A DNA stretch of 64,000 bases from Moniliophthora roreri (GCA_001466705.2 LATX02000175.1:124001-188000), one strand, 5' to 3'; positions 22,707 to 33,054 are shown, counted from the first letter of the stretch. Made by a program: numbers and translations. Notes: generated by a model not told the origin, from the letters alone.

Positions 22707-24992
22707 TGCGCTTTCGATGGCATCTAGCATCGCTAAAACCATCACCGGCGGAGTGGAGAAACGCCAGCCAGACCCAAAGAAGCCTGTTCTAAAGGCAGGT
22801 GTCTGGGTTAGGCTTGGTCCGATCGAAAAGCCGAAGAAAGAGCCGAATAGCGAGGAGGAAGCATCTGGGCCACCCAGGAAGAAGACAAGACTCGATAACC
22901 CTTCTACACGGCAGGGTTTAACCGAGGAGGACGTGCCCATGGGCGATATAGGTGACATCCACCCGCAAACCGAGCCTGAAGCTTCTGGCAAGCCCACTAG
23001 AGGCCAGAGCTATGAACCCGAGCTACCAAAGCCCGGAAAGCCGTTGTACTACGATGACCCTGCCCTTGTTCTGAAGGTTGATGGTCATGCAGTCACTGTC
23101 CTCTTTATTCCTCGCATTCGTGCCTGCGACATGCCCGATTCGCAGCCAACGAAGGCTGAGTTCCCACAGAGCCTAACTTTCAACCCGCTGATACAGTCTC
23201 GGCGACCGGAAGGTGTCAAAATGGCTTGGGATCCCACCCAGTATGGGAAGAAGCGCAGGAGGCTCACTGTCTATCCTGACGGTGGCTTCCAGCATGGGAT
23301 GAGGGTGCAGATCGTGGAAAAGTCCATGATCAAACCACTCGGACGATTGCCGAACTCTCGGGAAGGTCGCATACTTCTCAAGTGCAGCCATCCGGCGGTC
23401 ATCGGCAACTTTCCTCCTATCGAGGACTGGAGGTTTGACATCGGCGAAATGGTCATGGCACCCACAGGCCAACAAGGTGTAGTGATCTCTCACTTCCCTG
23501 GTGGTCCTGTTATCCAGTGTTATGAACCTGGACCCGATAATTGCGATCCGGCTTCTCTAGACTCACTTACCACTCGAGTGGGTGAACATTGTTTCGGGTG
23601 GAAGCTCATCAAGTCATGGCTACCGGGTGACTTTGTACGCCACGTCTCTGGCGTTGAAGGCTTTGTCATCGTTCCCAACTGTTTCGAAACCGACAATGTC
23701 CTCATTAAGCATCCTGACAACAACGTCAATCACGACTTCTCTGGTCACGCAAATTCTTTCAGGTTGACTCCTCGACATGAAAAAAGCCAAGGTTACGCAT
23801 TCAGACGCGAGCCCGAAACTTTTCATCAAACACCGTGGATGGAGGCGGCAGTTCGGGGCCCTCGCGAGATCACAACTCGCCTAGATTGGCAGCAGTTTCG
23901 ATCTGAATGGAACGAAAAGCTTGCCCTACGGCGACTCCCACAGCAGGTGTTCGTCATGGACCACGTAGAAGCTTCAGCCAAGATCAAAAAGGCTCGAACA
24001 GGCACTATTCCTTGGAAGGATAGACGTGTCCTTATATACGCCAAAGGACGTCATAACAAGGGGGATGTTGCTCGGGTGTACGATGTCCACATACGCCAGA
24101 AGACCAAGAGTGGATTGCAGATCACCGTCGAGTCTGAGGTTATAGGCAGGCAGGGTCAACGCCAAATGTATGACTATGAAGACCTCGTTGACGAGCAGTA
24201 AGTCTCTGCCTTCTCATTCTTTATCTGATACTGACTCGCTACTACAGCTGGGAACTACCTCTCCACCTGGTTGAACAACTGTTGAATCCCGCATTCCATC
24301 CTAAGCGCAATTACATCCACTCCATGACCTTCCATGTAAAGATGGCCAAACTTCCTCCATCCGTTCACAGTACGACACCCCTACTTCGCTCACATCGTCC
24401 TTCGTCTGCTTGATCTCGCTCTTCAACTCCGGATCCGGTGTGGACAGTATCGGCTGATGATTCTAATCGTCATCATCCAATGCCTTCAACACCTACATGG
24501 CAGACTCGAAGTCTCCACCTGAGTCAACGCTGGCTATACGAGGCAGAGAACACCCATGATTTATGGTTCAAAGCCAAAATCAAAGGTGAAATTTTGGGCA
24601 AACGCTTCAACAACAAGCCCGAGAACATTCGTCTCGTTATCTGCGACAGAGATAAGACTGCTGTTATCGAGCATTACAAGAAGCAGCACCCACTACCGGA
24701 TAACGTTGAGGTGTCACTGGTGTACCCTGTCTCAAACACAGTGGATCCCATTTTCATCTTTAGAGGTGAATTCGCAAACCGGGTCGTCTACCGGTCATCA
24801 AGTGCAAACTATGACGGGGTCAGATATCTGCATGGGTTTGAGGCCGACATTAAGGGACGTATCATAGACTTTAATGTCAAATGCAAGTTCTTGCCTACGG
24901 ATGCTTGTGTTCTGTATGTCGGTACAGAGATTAGAGATGCATTAGGACAGTACTATAAAGATCGCTCTAATAGTAACAATCGCCGCCGTTAA
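22707..24992 (+). pseudogene. Spt5-like gene, copy C (longest copy, one nonsense codon)
   Basis: It begins in the NGN domain end (ALSMASSIAKTITGG) and is the only copy with the first KOW-like region: PVLKAGVWVRLGPIEKPKKE, then PLYYDDPALVLKVDGHAVTV and LFIPRIRA. These match the 'K..WVR...G.Y..D.A.V......V.LIPRID' pattern of Spt5. Further KOW-like segments and the C-terminal domain follow. TGA at 24411-24413 replaces the CGA (Arg) of copy A in 'SSARSRSS'. The large exon 22707-24198 is otherwise open. The intron after DEQ (GTAAGTCTCTG..CTACAG) is the same in all copies. Confidence 0.7.
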
Positions 24993-25434
24993 TGTACTTT
25001 TATCAATTTCTTGGGACTTTCTTGAGATGTAGCAATAGCACACATTGTATTTCTTGATACCCATGGACAATACATACCCACATTGCCTGGTAACCACCCC
25101 TTGTGGGTGTCTGGCCTCTGGGACCGGAAGTCTTTAGCGCTCAAGTCATCTAATATTTCCTTTCTGGTGAGTCGAACCTTTTTGGTGGATTTAGATGGGA
25201 TCCAATTTCCTTATCCAGATCTCTTATCGCTCAAGGCGCTTAATATTTTTTTTTTGGCAGGTCCAGACCTCTTTACACGCTATCACACGTTTCGCGACTT
25301 GGACGTGTTATTCGGTAGCCCATCGATTGTTGATTGCACGTGTTGCAGCTGTCGCAACTTGTGGGGCCCCAAGAAGCCATCCCGGTGTCACACGTTACGC
25401 TTCTTTCTTTCTTCCTTACCACCATCATCTTCCN

Positions 25435-26059
25435 TGGATTCAAGTAGACGGCAACTTCGACTTGAGAAGTTTCTATTATAACGTTATCGACGGCTTCAAG
25501 ATTGAAGAAGACGAGGATATCAATGATTTGAAAGATGAAGGGGATTGGCGGACCGTCGTCATTGGCAATTTCAACAAGCAAGTCTTCTCATAGTGGTTAC
25601 ACGACTTGGTCGCTAACACTTCATTTTAGAAGGGTATACGGATCGGAGGCTGGTCTTGGACAAGCAGCGAAAACTCGTGAGGATCCACGCGAAGAAAGCG
25701 GTGTAAGCAAGATGAAACAGAAGAGACTTGAGCGAGCAGCAGAGAAGAGGAAGCAGAAAGAGTCAGAAGCGGCCACGTCAAATGATGCTGCCAACAATCC
25801 CAAGGAGAGACCAAGAGCCAGCAATGGTTCGAACGTTCCCCCGAGGCGTCGTGCTACGAGTAGGCTCTCGCCTTCTTTTTCTGATAATCCAAACTTTGAG
25901 GGTGGAGACGATGAGTTGGGTGGAGGCGACAACGACGAGGGTGGAGAAGACGACGAGGAGGGTGGAGAAGATGACGAGGAGGGTGGAGACGATGATGAGG
26001 AGGGTGGAGAAGACGACGACGAGGGTGGATACTTACCAACGCCACAGTGGGAAGTCTAA
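25435..26059 (+). pseudogene. C-terminal part of a second element gene, acidic tail
   Basis: The first piece reads WIQVDGNFDLRSFYYNVIDG, then EEDEDINDLKDEGDW. After a possible intron (25582-25629, GT..AG) comes a Lys/Arg-rich helix (KRLERAAEKRKQKESEAA). The tail ends with about six GGEDDEE-type acidic repeats and YLPTPQWEV. The two pieces are in frames that no simple GT..AG intron joins, so a frameshift or unseen exon is likely. The FYYN..D..K part is faintly like agaricomycete DUF6532 proteins; this is a weak memory-based guess. The 5' part lies beyond the N at 25434. Confidence 0.4.
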
Positions 26060-26453
26060 AATTCTCCAGACGACGAAGAATAACTAAAGCGAGTTTTCTG
26101 ACTTTACTTCGTTTGATATTCAAGCTGATTAATCCCCGGCTTATAGGATTGTCATGGACTTTTTCGTTCGGCTTATTTGTTTTTGGACTTCTGCTATAAT
26201 ACTACTTGTATTTGGACCCTTATGCTGCGTACTTGTGTTTGGACTCTTATGCTACGTATTCGTGTTTAGAGTTTGCTGTATTGCTACTTGTAGAGGGATA
26301 CCGGACTGGTAATAATGCGGGATACGTATAGGATGGATGTACAATCATGTTTGTAGTATGATCAAGATTATTCAATGTGTTAACTGGTTTCTATATATGT
26401 CTGAATGTGATGTGGCCGGGTCTGGTGACAGGGTCACTGGGATCCTTGACGGC

Positions 26454-26567
26454 GAAATACATTATAATGGCCGAAATACATTATAATAGCCAGAATACAT
26501 TATAATAGCCATAATACATTATAATAGCCGAAATACATTATAATAGCCAGAATACATTATAACCATT
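26454..26567. repeat. Right subterminal array, six 19-bp units
   Basis: Six head-to-tail copies of GAAATACATTATAATAGCC, with one to three changes each. The ATTATAAT core is shared with the left array, although unit length and spacers differ. Looser copies (CATTAAAATA, ATTATAATG) continue to the right TIR. Confidence 0.8.
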
Positions 26568-26683
26568 TTGGTTCATTTTAATCCATTAAAATAAAGGAAC
26601 AACAATTATATTACATTAAAATACGCCGTAATGATTATAATGTATGTTGGCCATTATAACGTATTTCACTCATTTTATTCCAA

Positions 26684-26710
26684 TATATTTAGGTGTCCAT
26701 TTCGCTGATG
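26684..26710 (-). repeat. Right terminal inverted repeat, 27 bp
   Basis: Perfect reverse complement of 15433-15459. The outer end reads ...GGTGTCCATTTCGCTGATG. Confidence 0.85.
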
Positions 26711-27303
26711 AACAAGTCTTATCTAGGCCAATAGAAGGCTAGTATACGTAGTTCATGATTTTTTGGATTTTTTAGAACCATTTTTATTTGTTCCGGCACT
26801 TTTGATGCGTGTCGCAAGGATTTCGCAAACCGCTGTAAATCAACGCTAAAATAATTTTTCCTGATGAGCGTGGCTCAAACAACGCGGAAAATCCCCATCC
26901 GGTTATGGGTTTTGGCTGCCGTGTCCTGACCCAAACCCTATGGGTTATGGGTTACTGGAGGATTATGGGTTTTCCCCGCATAACCGAGTCCGTTGGACCA
27001 AAATTCTATGGGATATGGGGTTTGATATAAGAGGTTAGACTGTACTGTTACGGGGAGAGAATTGCCGGAGAGACGACTTACCGGTTCAAGATAGGCAGAA
27101 CGATTTTTGATCTTAGGATGTCCAGAGTATTTTGAAATTGTTACTTGGCTTCCCAAAATACCATCAGCCCAGTGTAATGCGATTCAAACCGGCCCAGGGA
27201 CGCGATTTGCTGCAAAACAAAAACTCTCCCCTCAGTGTTCGCTTTCTTCGCTCTTTCCTTCGTCAAACACTTTCTTTACATCACATCTACTATTCTTGAA
27301 GAC
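26711..27303. other. Intergenic DNA right of the element
   Basis: A cluster of GGTTATGGGTT and TTATGGGTTTT words lies at about 26895-27020, with a reverse copy (AAACCCTATGGG). Such words are typical of old hAT-like ends, but no intact TIR pair was found. The rest is leader DNA of the next gene. Confidence 0.35.
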
Positions 27304-28663
27304 ATGATGTTCATCGCCCATGTCGCGGTACGCCCACCAATGACCGTTGAACGAAACCTGACCCATAATCCTTCAGATCGCGTTGCTGTTGGTGTATGTC
27401 AGAATCAGTGTATCTGCGATACGGGTCGTGGAGCTACTGCCCAGAGAAGTCGGCCGCATCGCCATTGACGAGGATGCGGGACAATATCTCGCATTCAACA
27501 ATGACGGAACCCTGGTCGGTACTTTTCCGCTGGGTGAGGAGGGATCCGCCCCTCAGCCAATGCGTCGGGCAGCTGGCGCTTGCGTTGCGTTGAGGTTGGA
27601 TGAAGTTGAAAGCCGTTTGTGTTTTTCCTTGTTCACTCGGACATTGCTGATGTAGCGCCTACTGCATAGTTCGGGGATGGCCTGCTATAGTAGACCACGC
27701 CAATAATGTATGGGGAGACCGTTCCCGCAACATTGTGATCAACCCCAAAGAAGTGTGTATTCCATCCTTTCAGCTGCTATGCTCTATGAAACTCAAGTGG
27801 TATATAGTACCCAGGCTACGCCGCCAATCTTTGTGTCACTGACGAGGTCGTCGGACTTAAAATAAAAGGTAGATTGACTCGTTCATCAGATGACGCATCC
27901 TCACGACGCGTAGGCGAACCAACTTGCCAGACCCAAGTAACGACTACCAACGGAGTTCTTGTCGGTACCTCTGGATCTGTCGCCATCGGAGTCGACCAAG
28001 GCTTTACAGCCGAATCACTTTTTACGGTTACCAGTATGTTCTCAGTCATATCAACCATGTCAATTATTGAACAAAGTTTGATCAGAGGCCGCAAGCGTTG
28101 GAGTGGCAGAAACCGTCAGCTTCAAAACTGGAGTCAGCGCTATCGCAGATGTGACAGGATCCTTCACAATGAGTTCAGAGGTCACGAATACAAATGCGTA
28201 CAGGTATGCAGGCTGGGTTTCCAGAGGCAGCATCTAGCAGACTAATGACCTGCACCTATTATAGCTTTGGCTCTACCTTCTCCGATGTCACCAAGGTAAC
28301 AGTGACTATGCAAGCTCCCGAAGGAAAGAGGTGCCATGCTGCTGTGAGTACTATATAACATGGATGGCACGTTACTCATTTTCTTTAGACAAATTCCAAA
28401 ACTTGCCAACTGCAAGCCGAAGGGAAACTTCGCTACACTGCCGAGGGTTGGGTCTGGTTCAACTACAAGAAGAAGGTAAGGTTGCCTTACTGTTAGCCTC
28501 ATCACGTCTCCTGAGATACCTCTGACAGGTCGACGGCCACTATAAATGGGCTGTCAACTTTGCCACAGCCATCCCCAATGTCAACGACCGCTCAAGCTTC
28601 CTGGAATTCAGAGGCTCGATACAGGCAAATACCAAAGTCAGTTTTGCAGGTAAATGCGTGTGA
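27304..28663 (+). CDS. Secreted protein of an agaricomycete-wide family, unknown function
   Basis: Exon 1 (27304-27327, eight codons) joins in phase to an exon at 27377 to give a signal peptide (MMFIAHVA then IALLLVYVRISVSA). Mature features follow: LPREVGRIAIDEDAGQYLAF, RGWPAIVDHANNVWGDRSRN, YPGYAANLCVTDEVVGLKIK, TTTNGVLVGTSGSVAIGVDQ, TGVSAIADVTGSFTMSSEVT, KTCQLQAEGKLRYTAEGWVW and a final AGKCV. Alternation of short polar and hydrophobic stretches suggests a beta-rich fold. I recognise the order of blocks from many uncharacterised mushroom proteins. No catalytic motif is visible. The gene has at least seven exons with short GT..AG introns. Confidence 0.7.
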
Positions 28664-29430
28664 GCTCTGCACAGGAACTTGCCGGATGTGAACCAGCGGC
28701 TGCGCTGGCCAGTACGAGTCCTTCAAGGATGCCCACAACTCTTCAAGTAACATAGTTGTTCACATTCTATATGCCTAAAATAATACACCAGTGCTTCTTT
28801 TCGTCCATGCGATCCAATGATCGATGGGAAAAAACTTTCAACCAGCAAGCTTCAATTGAGAACCCAGATGACTGCTTCCAACGTGATGGCGTTCGATATA
28901 CTGGCACCTTCACATTCCAGGAAGATAGTTCCCCAATTCTTCTCGAACTGTTACTGGCTAAAAGGTGATTTTGTGTAGCTCGTTGCACTTCTTTCAACTT
29001 GTTGGATTCGGAAGAACGACCTTAGCTTCAGGAGGATGCAGACAGATGAATGAACCCACTAGAGTCAGCCTTATTCGCCAGACGACCCAACTATGATACC
29101 AGCGCGTCTACTTCGACATTGAGCTTTGGAACCTATATCACGGCAAATGCAAACGAAGAGAGTGCGATTGAGCAAATGATTGTCCAGCCGAAAGATGCCA
29201 TGGTGGTCGTTGATTTGTATTCGATGCGGGTGATTGTAAACAACTGTCCCTAAAGACTTAGACCGTGCTCATGCGCCCATCGAACTTGTGCGCCCAGCGG
29301 CTGAGGCTGTTCTACTCAGTCCTCGTAAACTCTTTGAAGTACCCCTATGTGTTACGCCATGGCTGTGCCTCAGGGTGCTGTCCTTATAACTACATCTTGA
29401 TTTTTCGTCTCCTTCAACCGTCCCATCACG

Positions 29431-30583
29431 ATGGCGCCTCTTTACTTCCAAAAAGTCGTCTCCGCCCCACCGTCCACCAAGATCAGGCTCTCCCTCTTAG
29501 CTACCGCGGATGGTAGATGCATTAGGTGGTCCCGCCGAGTTCCATCCACGCTTTCGCTTCCCGACGATCTCATCCATGATTCCCAACGATAACTTTGGAC
29601 TCCCTCCAGGTGTATGGACAGATGACACGTCCATGGCACTCTGTCTCGCTCAGTCGTTGGCTACATCGAAGAAGTTTGATGAACATGATCAGATGCAGGC
29701 GTACGTGAACTGGCAGGCGCGTGGAGAGCTTTCAGCAATTGGGCAATGTTTTGACATTGGCAACACAATTTCACGCGCAATCGCTATCTATACGCAATGT
29801 CGGAATAAATCGGATGCACCTTTGCGCATTCGCAATGAGCTAGGGAGCGAGTCGTCTTCCGGGAACGGAAGTCTAATGCGAGTTCTTCCAGTGGCATTAG
29901 CTTATTGGCGTGATCAACGAGAAGCTAGAATGTACGCTCGGAGTAGTATCACCACACATCCAAACGGGTTATGCCAGGAGGCATGTGAAGTTTGGATTGG
30001 GGCAATATCCATCATCATGCGAGCTGCGTGTAACCCCTCCGCAGACGCGCCACTCTCTAAACTCCGAGTGCTGGACTATTTCGTCATATTCCCGTACATC
30101 CAGCCCAAACTACGCGAAGTACTTGGACTCCCGCCTGTATCACTTGCAGTACCCCAAAGCGAAACAGAACGGGAGGAATATTACCGGACGAACCACCCCA
30201 TTCTCAAATTGGTGGCAAAGTCTGAACCACTACCTCGGCAGGACGAGTTAATCCCCCATATACCAACTGCACAAGAGCTTCCATCATCGGGTTACGTGCT
30301 ACATACGCTCGTCGCCGCTCTATACTGCTTTTTGGCCACTTCGAGTTTAGAAGAGGGGGCTATAATGGCTGTAAATCTCGGGGACGATGCTGACACCATT
30401 GGGGCGATATATGGGGGGATGGCCAGGTGTTGGTATGCAGCTGACAAGTCGGAAGAGACTTTGGGTTTGTTCTGGAGCTCAAGGGTCGAGGAGTGGCAGC
30501 AAGCTTTAGTACGACCAGATATGATTGAGACAGTTGCGGAAAAGTTGGTGGTGCTCAATGACAAAAGCGGGAAGGCACAATAG
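29431..30583 (+). CDS. ADP-ribosylglycohydrolase (DraG-like) family protein
   Basis: The family removes ADP-ribose from proteins or small molecules using two metal ions. Metal-site motifs are present: GVWTDDTSMALCLAQS (first Asp pair), SGNGSLMRVLPVALAYW and NLGDDADTIGAIYGGMAR (C-terminal Asp pair). The longest frame starts at 29510, but a better N-terminus is the ATG at 29431 (context TCACGATGG), which encodes MAPLYFQKVV and KIRLSLLATA, the usual first helix. The two frames differ by a frameshift around 29504-29510 inside the conserved 'ATA.GDALGGPAEF' joint. This may be a sequencing error or a real lesion; the rest is intact to the stop. Confidence 0.85.
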
Positions 30584-30705
30584 GTAGTTTTAGATAATGA
30601 AGTCGAATTAATGTGTATGTTCTAGCTATCTCGTTGACTTCAAGAAAAATGTAAGCGATCTTTTCGTTTAGAGAACGAGCGCATGCAAACCTTCTACTAC
30701 CCAAC

Positions 30706-31242
30706 TCAATGGTGTTCTCCATGAGCATGTGCGGCCTTGCTGTTAACATAAGCGTACTCTTTGTTGCCCCATGTGTAAACCCCGTAGCCTGTCAACTGAT
30801 TCAGTGGCCGGTTAGAAGGTAAACCGACGACAAACGCACCGAAAGCGAAGGGAAGGACGAAGAACACGGCCTCGCCTGAGATACGCCTGTAAAAGTTGAA
30901 TAGATAGCTACGGATCATGTTGGGGGCGGCCTTTGCCTGAACCGGGGAGATGGCTTTCGACCAAAATGTTCATTAACACATTGCCAGAAATTAGAGGTGA
31001 ATCACGTACTGTATGAGTACACTCGTTTCTGTTTAGCACCAGGTGCACTGTTGTCGCCCCACCACTGGGACTGCCATGATATTTCCGCGTTCAAAACATG
31101 TTCGATGACCATAGTTAATTGCACCTTACATAGACACGCTGGGCTATTGATGAATTTCCAGTCAAAATTCGCTCGAAACTTGGGAGGAGTTGAGTTACTC
31201 ACGGCCAGGCATATCACTGAAACGCGCTACTGAAGGCCTCAT
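30706..31242 (-). CDS. QCR8: Cytochrome b-c1 complex subunit 8
   Basis: Five exons (31203-31242, 31125-31138, 31010-31070, 30840-30953, 30706-30788) join in frame to 103 codons. The protein starts MRPSVARFSDMPG, continues SQWWGDNSAPGAKQKRVYSY and SPVQAKAAPNM, and has one membrane helix (GEAVFFVLPFAFGYGVYTWG) followed by NKEYAYVNSKA. This matches the UcrQ/QCR8 family, a small ubiquinone-binding-site subunit of respiratory complex III in the inner mitochondrial membrane. Length is typical. The second exon is only 14 nt. All five exons keep phase, which supports the model. Confidence 0.9.
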
Positions 31243-31509
31243 ATTGGGCTAGCCAAAGTTGTAGAGGAATGAAGAATTTGGGTGGAGGTTTCGAGAAGAG
31301 GTTCTGGGAGCCGGTCTCATCCGCAGAGGGTCCTGGTAAGCAAGCGTAAACAGTCCAGGGACCCAGGACCGACGCCCTACATTGGCCACGACATCGCCAG
31401 CAATTTTTCTTCAATCTTCACCACCACTGTAAACCTCACACTCGTGCGTTTATGTTTTACTTCGTGAACGGCAGTATCTGACCCGATATATTACAGGCTT
31501 TGTCCAGGC

Positions 31510-31644
31510 ATGTCGCACGGGACCTTGTATATGCTGGCCAATTACCTCGGCGTTCTCGCAATGCTTACCGTCGTTGGATATCATTTCGTTGCTGTGAATG
31601 CACGTTACCTCGCTCGAAATGGCCAGAAATCAAGTTCACTTTGA
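31510..31644 (+). CDS. OST4: Oligosaccharyltransferase subunit OST4
   Basis: A 44-codon gene: MSHGTLYMLANYLGVLAMLT, then VVGYHFVAVNARYLARNGQK and a short polar end. The single membrane helix with a conserved YH..AVNA end is the hallmark of OST4, the tiny subunit that helps hold the oligosaccharyltransferase complex together in the ER for N-glycosylation. A TTACAG just upstream of the ATG suggests a leader intron. It lies about 270 bp from QCR8 in the opposite direction, so the two may share a promoter region. Confidence 0.75.
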   Translation: MSHGTLYMLANYLGVLAMLTVVGYHFVAVNARYLARNGQKSSSL

Positions 31645-32613
31645 GGTGTTTTCCATGATTACGAGGCATTTCACTTTCTGCAGCGTGTATATCTCTTTGA
31701 GGACTCAATATGGTTTCGGTACGCGTTTGCTCCACTTTAATATCTTTTCTACCGACTCACTGGGAGCAGCTGCATAGATATCGAGATTCTGAATGTATTC
31801 TAAACCCCTCCTTGCCGATATGAACAATTTCATTCGGTTCCTGCTCTCATCCGTCCCACTCGAAATGGTAGTGCCGAAATTTCTTCTTCCCCACTCAATA
31901 CTCGAACTCCTTGGCATGTCAATTCAGAACAAGGTTCTGCAGCCACACGACCAATGTCATCACAACGAATGGCTCTATTCCATTTTCTCCCAGAAGAGTT
32001 TGGATTGCCGTAAGTTTTTGACTCGTAATCTCACCAACATTGGAAAGGGGCTGTACATTATGTCGTTCCGACTATATCCCTTCAGATATGCCGCAGCAAT
32101 TGGCTATGCATTTGCCACCAGTAACTGCGTATTTACCGACTACAATCGTTGGTAGCCGGATCTGGGGCGAATACTCGATACTCTTTCCCACCGGCCGAGG
32201 ATGTAGAGCGCTGGCAGTGACGGCCTCCATGTCATGCTCTGATAATTAAGAAGCACTGGAAGTATACCTTCAGAAGCCCGTGCCGAACATATATAATCCT
32301 ACTCTGATGACCTTGGCTCTGAGACAACCCAGAGAAAAGCCCTCATATCAGGCTCTCATATCAGGCTGTGGCGAGCCACCTGCGTTCTCCGACGTCCGCT
32401 GACGCATTCCGCTTCCTCTTTGCTACCTAGTTTGACGGCCAGTGGGGGTTTTGTACTTAAACGGCTCATTGCCTCTTTGACTACCTGCAAGCTGCGAGCT
32501 GGTCCCCGTACCGCGATTGTTCCCGTGAGTACCTCGACTCCTCCTGAGATTGGTCGACATTGACTGTCTGCCTCTTCCAACAGCACCCAGCAGCATTGTC
32601 ATCGTCTTCACAC
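31645..32613. other. Possible gene remnant, unrecognised
   Basis: A plus-strand frame from 31793 (NFIRFLLSSVPLEMVVPKFL, LLPHSILELLGM) can be joined through an intron at about 32010-32090 to a second piece (MPQQLAMHLPPVTAYLPTTI) ending at 32249. I do not recognise a family, and support is limited to composition and a plausible intron. The rest up to the next gene is non-coding. Confidence 0.25.
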
Positions 32614-33054
32614 ATGATCCAACTACTCGTCACTCTCACTGTTCTGCTGAGCTTGCTCACGAGACACACCCAAGCATCACCTCTGAAAGTGCTACCTGTC
32701 ATGAATGCCATCTCAGTACGTTCTTGGCTGTTCCTTGAATCATGATCCTTCTGACCCAAGAATTTCCAGAACGTCCCTGGCTACGTGTTATTCTCCAACT
32801 ACAATGGCCATGTACCTACTTCGTCGCTTCCCAATCCTGGTTCCCTTCCACCTATGGGATTCGACCTGTTAGGGCATACCGTTAGATGGGCCCGGGTACA
32901 AGAGCCTCGAACGCCAGCAACCGTAAAGGGCTGTAAAGACGTAGGGTGCGCTGCTATTCCTGGTTCGAGGGATGTGAATTTGCGGTGCAAGGTTCTGGAT
33001 CTGCGCAAGTTTGGCAAGAGCGATCACGAGCAGTTTTGTATGAGGGAATATTGA
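32614..33054 (+). CDS. Small secreted cysteine-containing protein, unknown function
   Basis: Exon 1 (32614-32715) encodes a clear signal peptide (MIQLLVTLTVLLSLLTRHTQ, then ASPLK). The intron 32716-32769 has GTACGT..CCAG borders. Exon 2 gives a mature part of about 100 residues with four cysteines (GCKDVGC, LRCKVLDL and a Cys four residues from the end). Total is about 128 residues. The four cysteines could form two disulfides in an extracellular protein. No family was recognised. Confidence 0.6.

Larger units (their letters stand above)
15433..26710. mobile_element. Large TIR-bounded element (about 11.3 kb as assembled) carrying Spt5-like genes
   Basis: The outer 27 bp are perfect inverted repeats (15433-15459 and 26684-26710, beginning CATCAGCGAAATGGACACC). 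Both ends then enter AT-rich arrays containing ATTATAAT and CATTAAAATA motifs. Left and right ends lie in different contigs, each with unique outside DNA: the decayed glycosidase on the left and a secreted-protein gene on the right. Inside are a T5orf172-like gene (-), Spt5-like genes (+) and a second gene with an acidic tail (+). No target-site duplication was seen. Five N junctions inside (17031, 18424, 20548, 22706, 25434) mean copies of the element are mixed, so true length and order are uncertain. No transposase is visible; it may lie in the missing part. Confidence 0.7.

Noticed and set aside
18631..24165. Repeated minus-strand ORFs inside the Spt5-like copies
   Set aside because: They are conserved only because the sense strand is conserved; none has a motif or exon structure.
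25621..26123. Minus-strand Pro/Ser- and His-rich ORFs under the acidic tail
   Set aside because: They are mirror readings of the GGEDDEE repeat.
15433..26710. A CRISPR-like array or LTR retrotransposon in the AT-rich ends
   Set aside because: The terminal repeats are inverted, only 27 bp long, and no reverse transcriptase, integrase or spacer pattern is seen.
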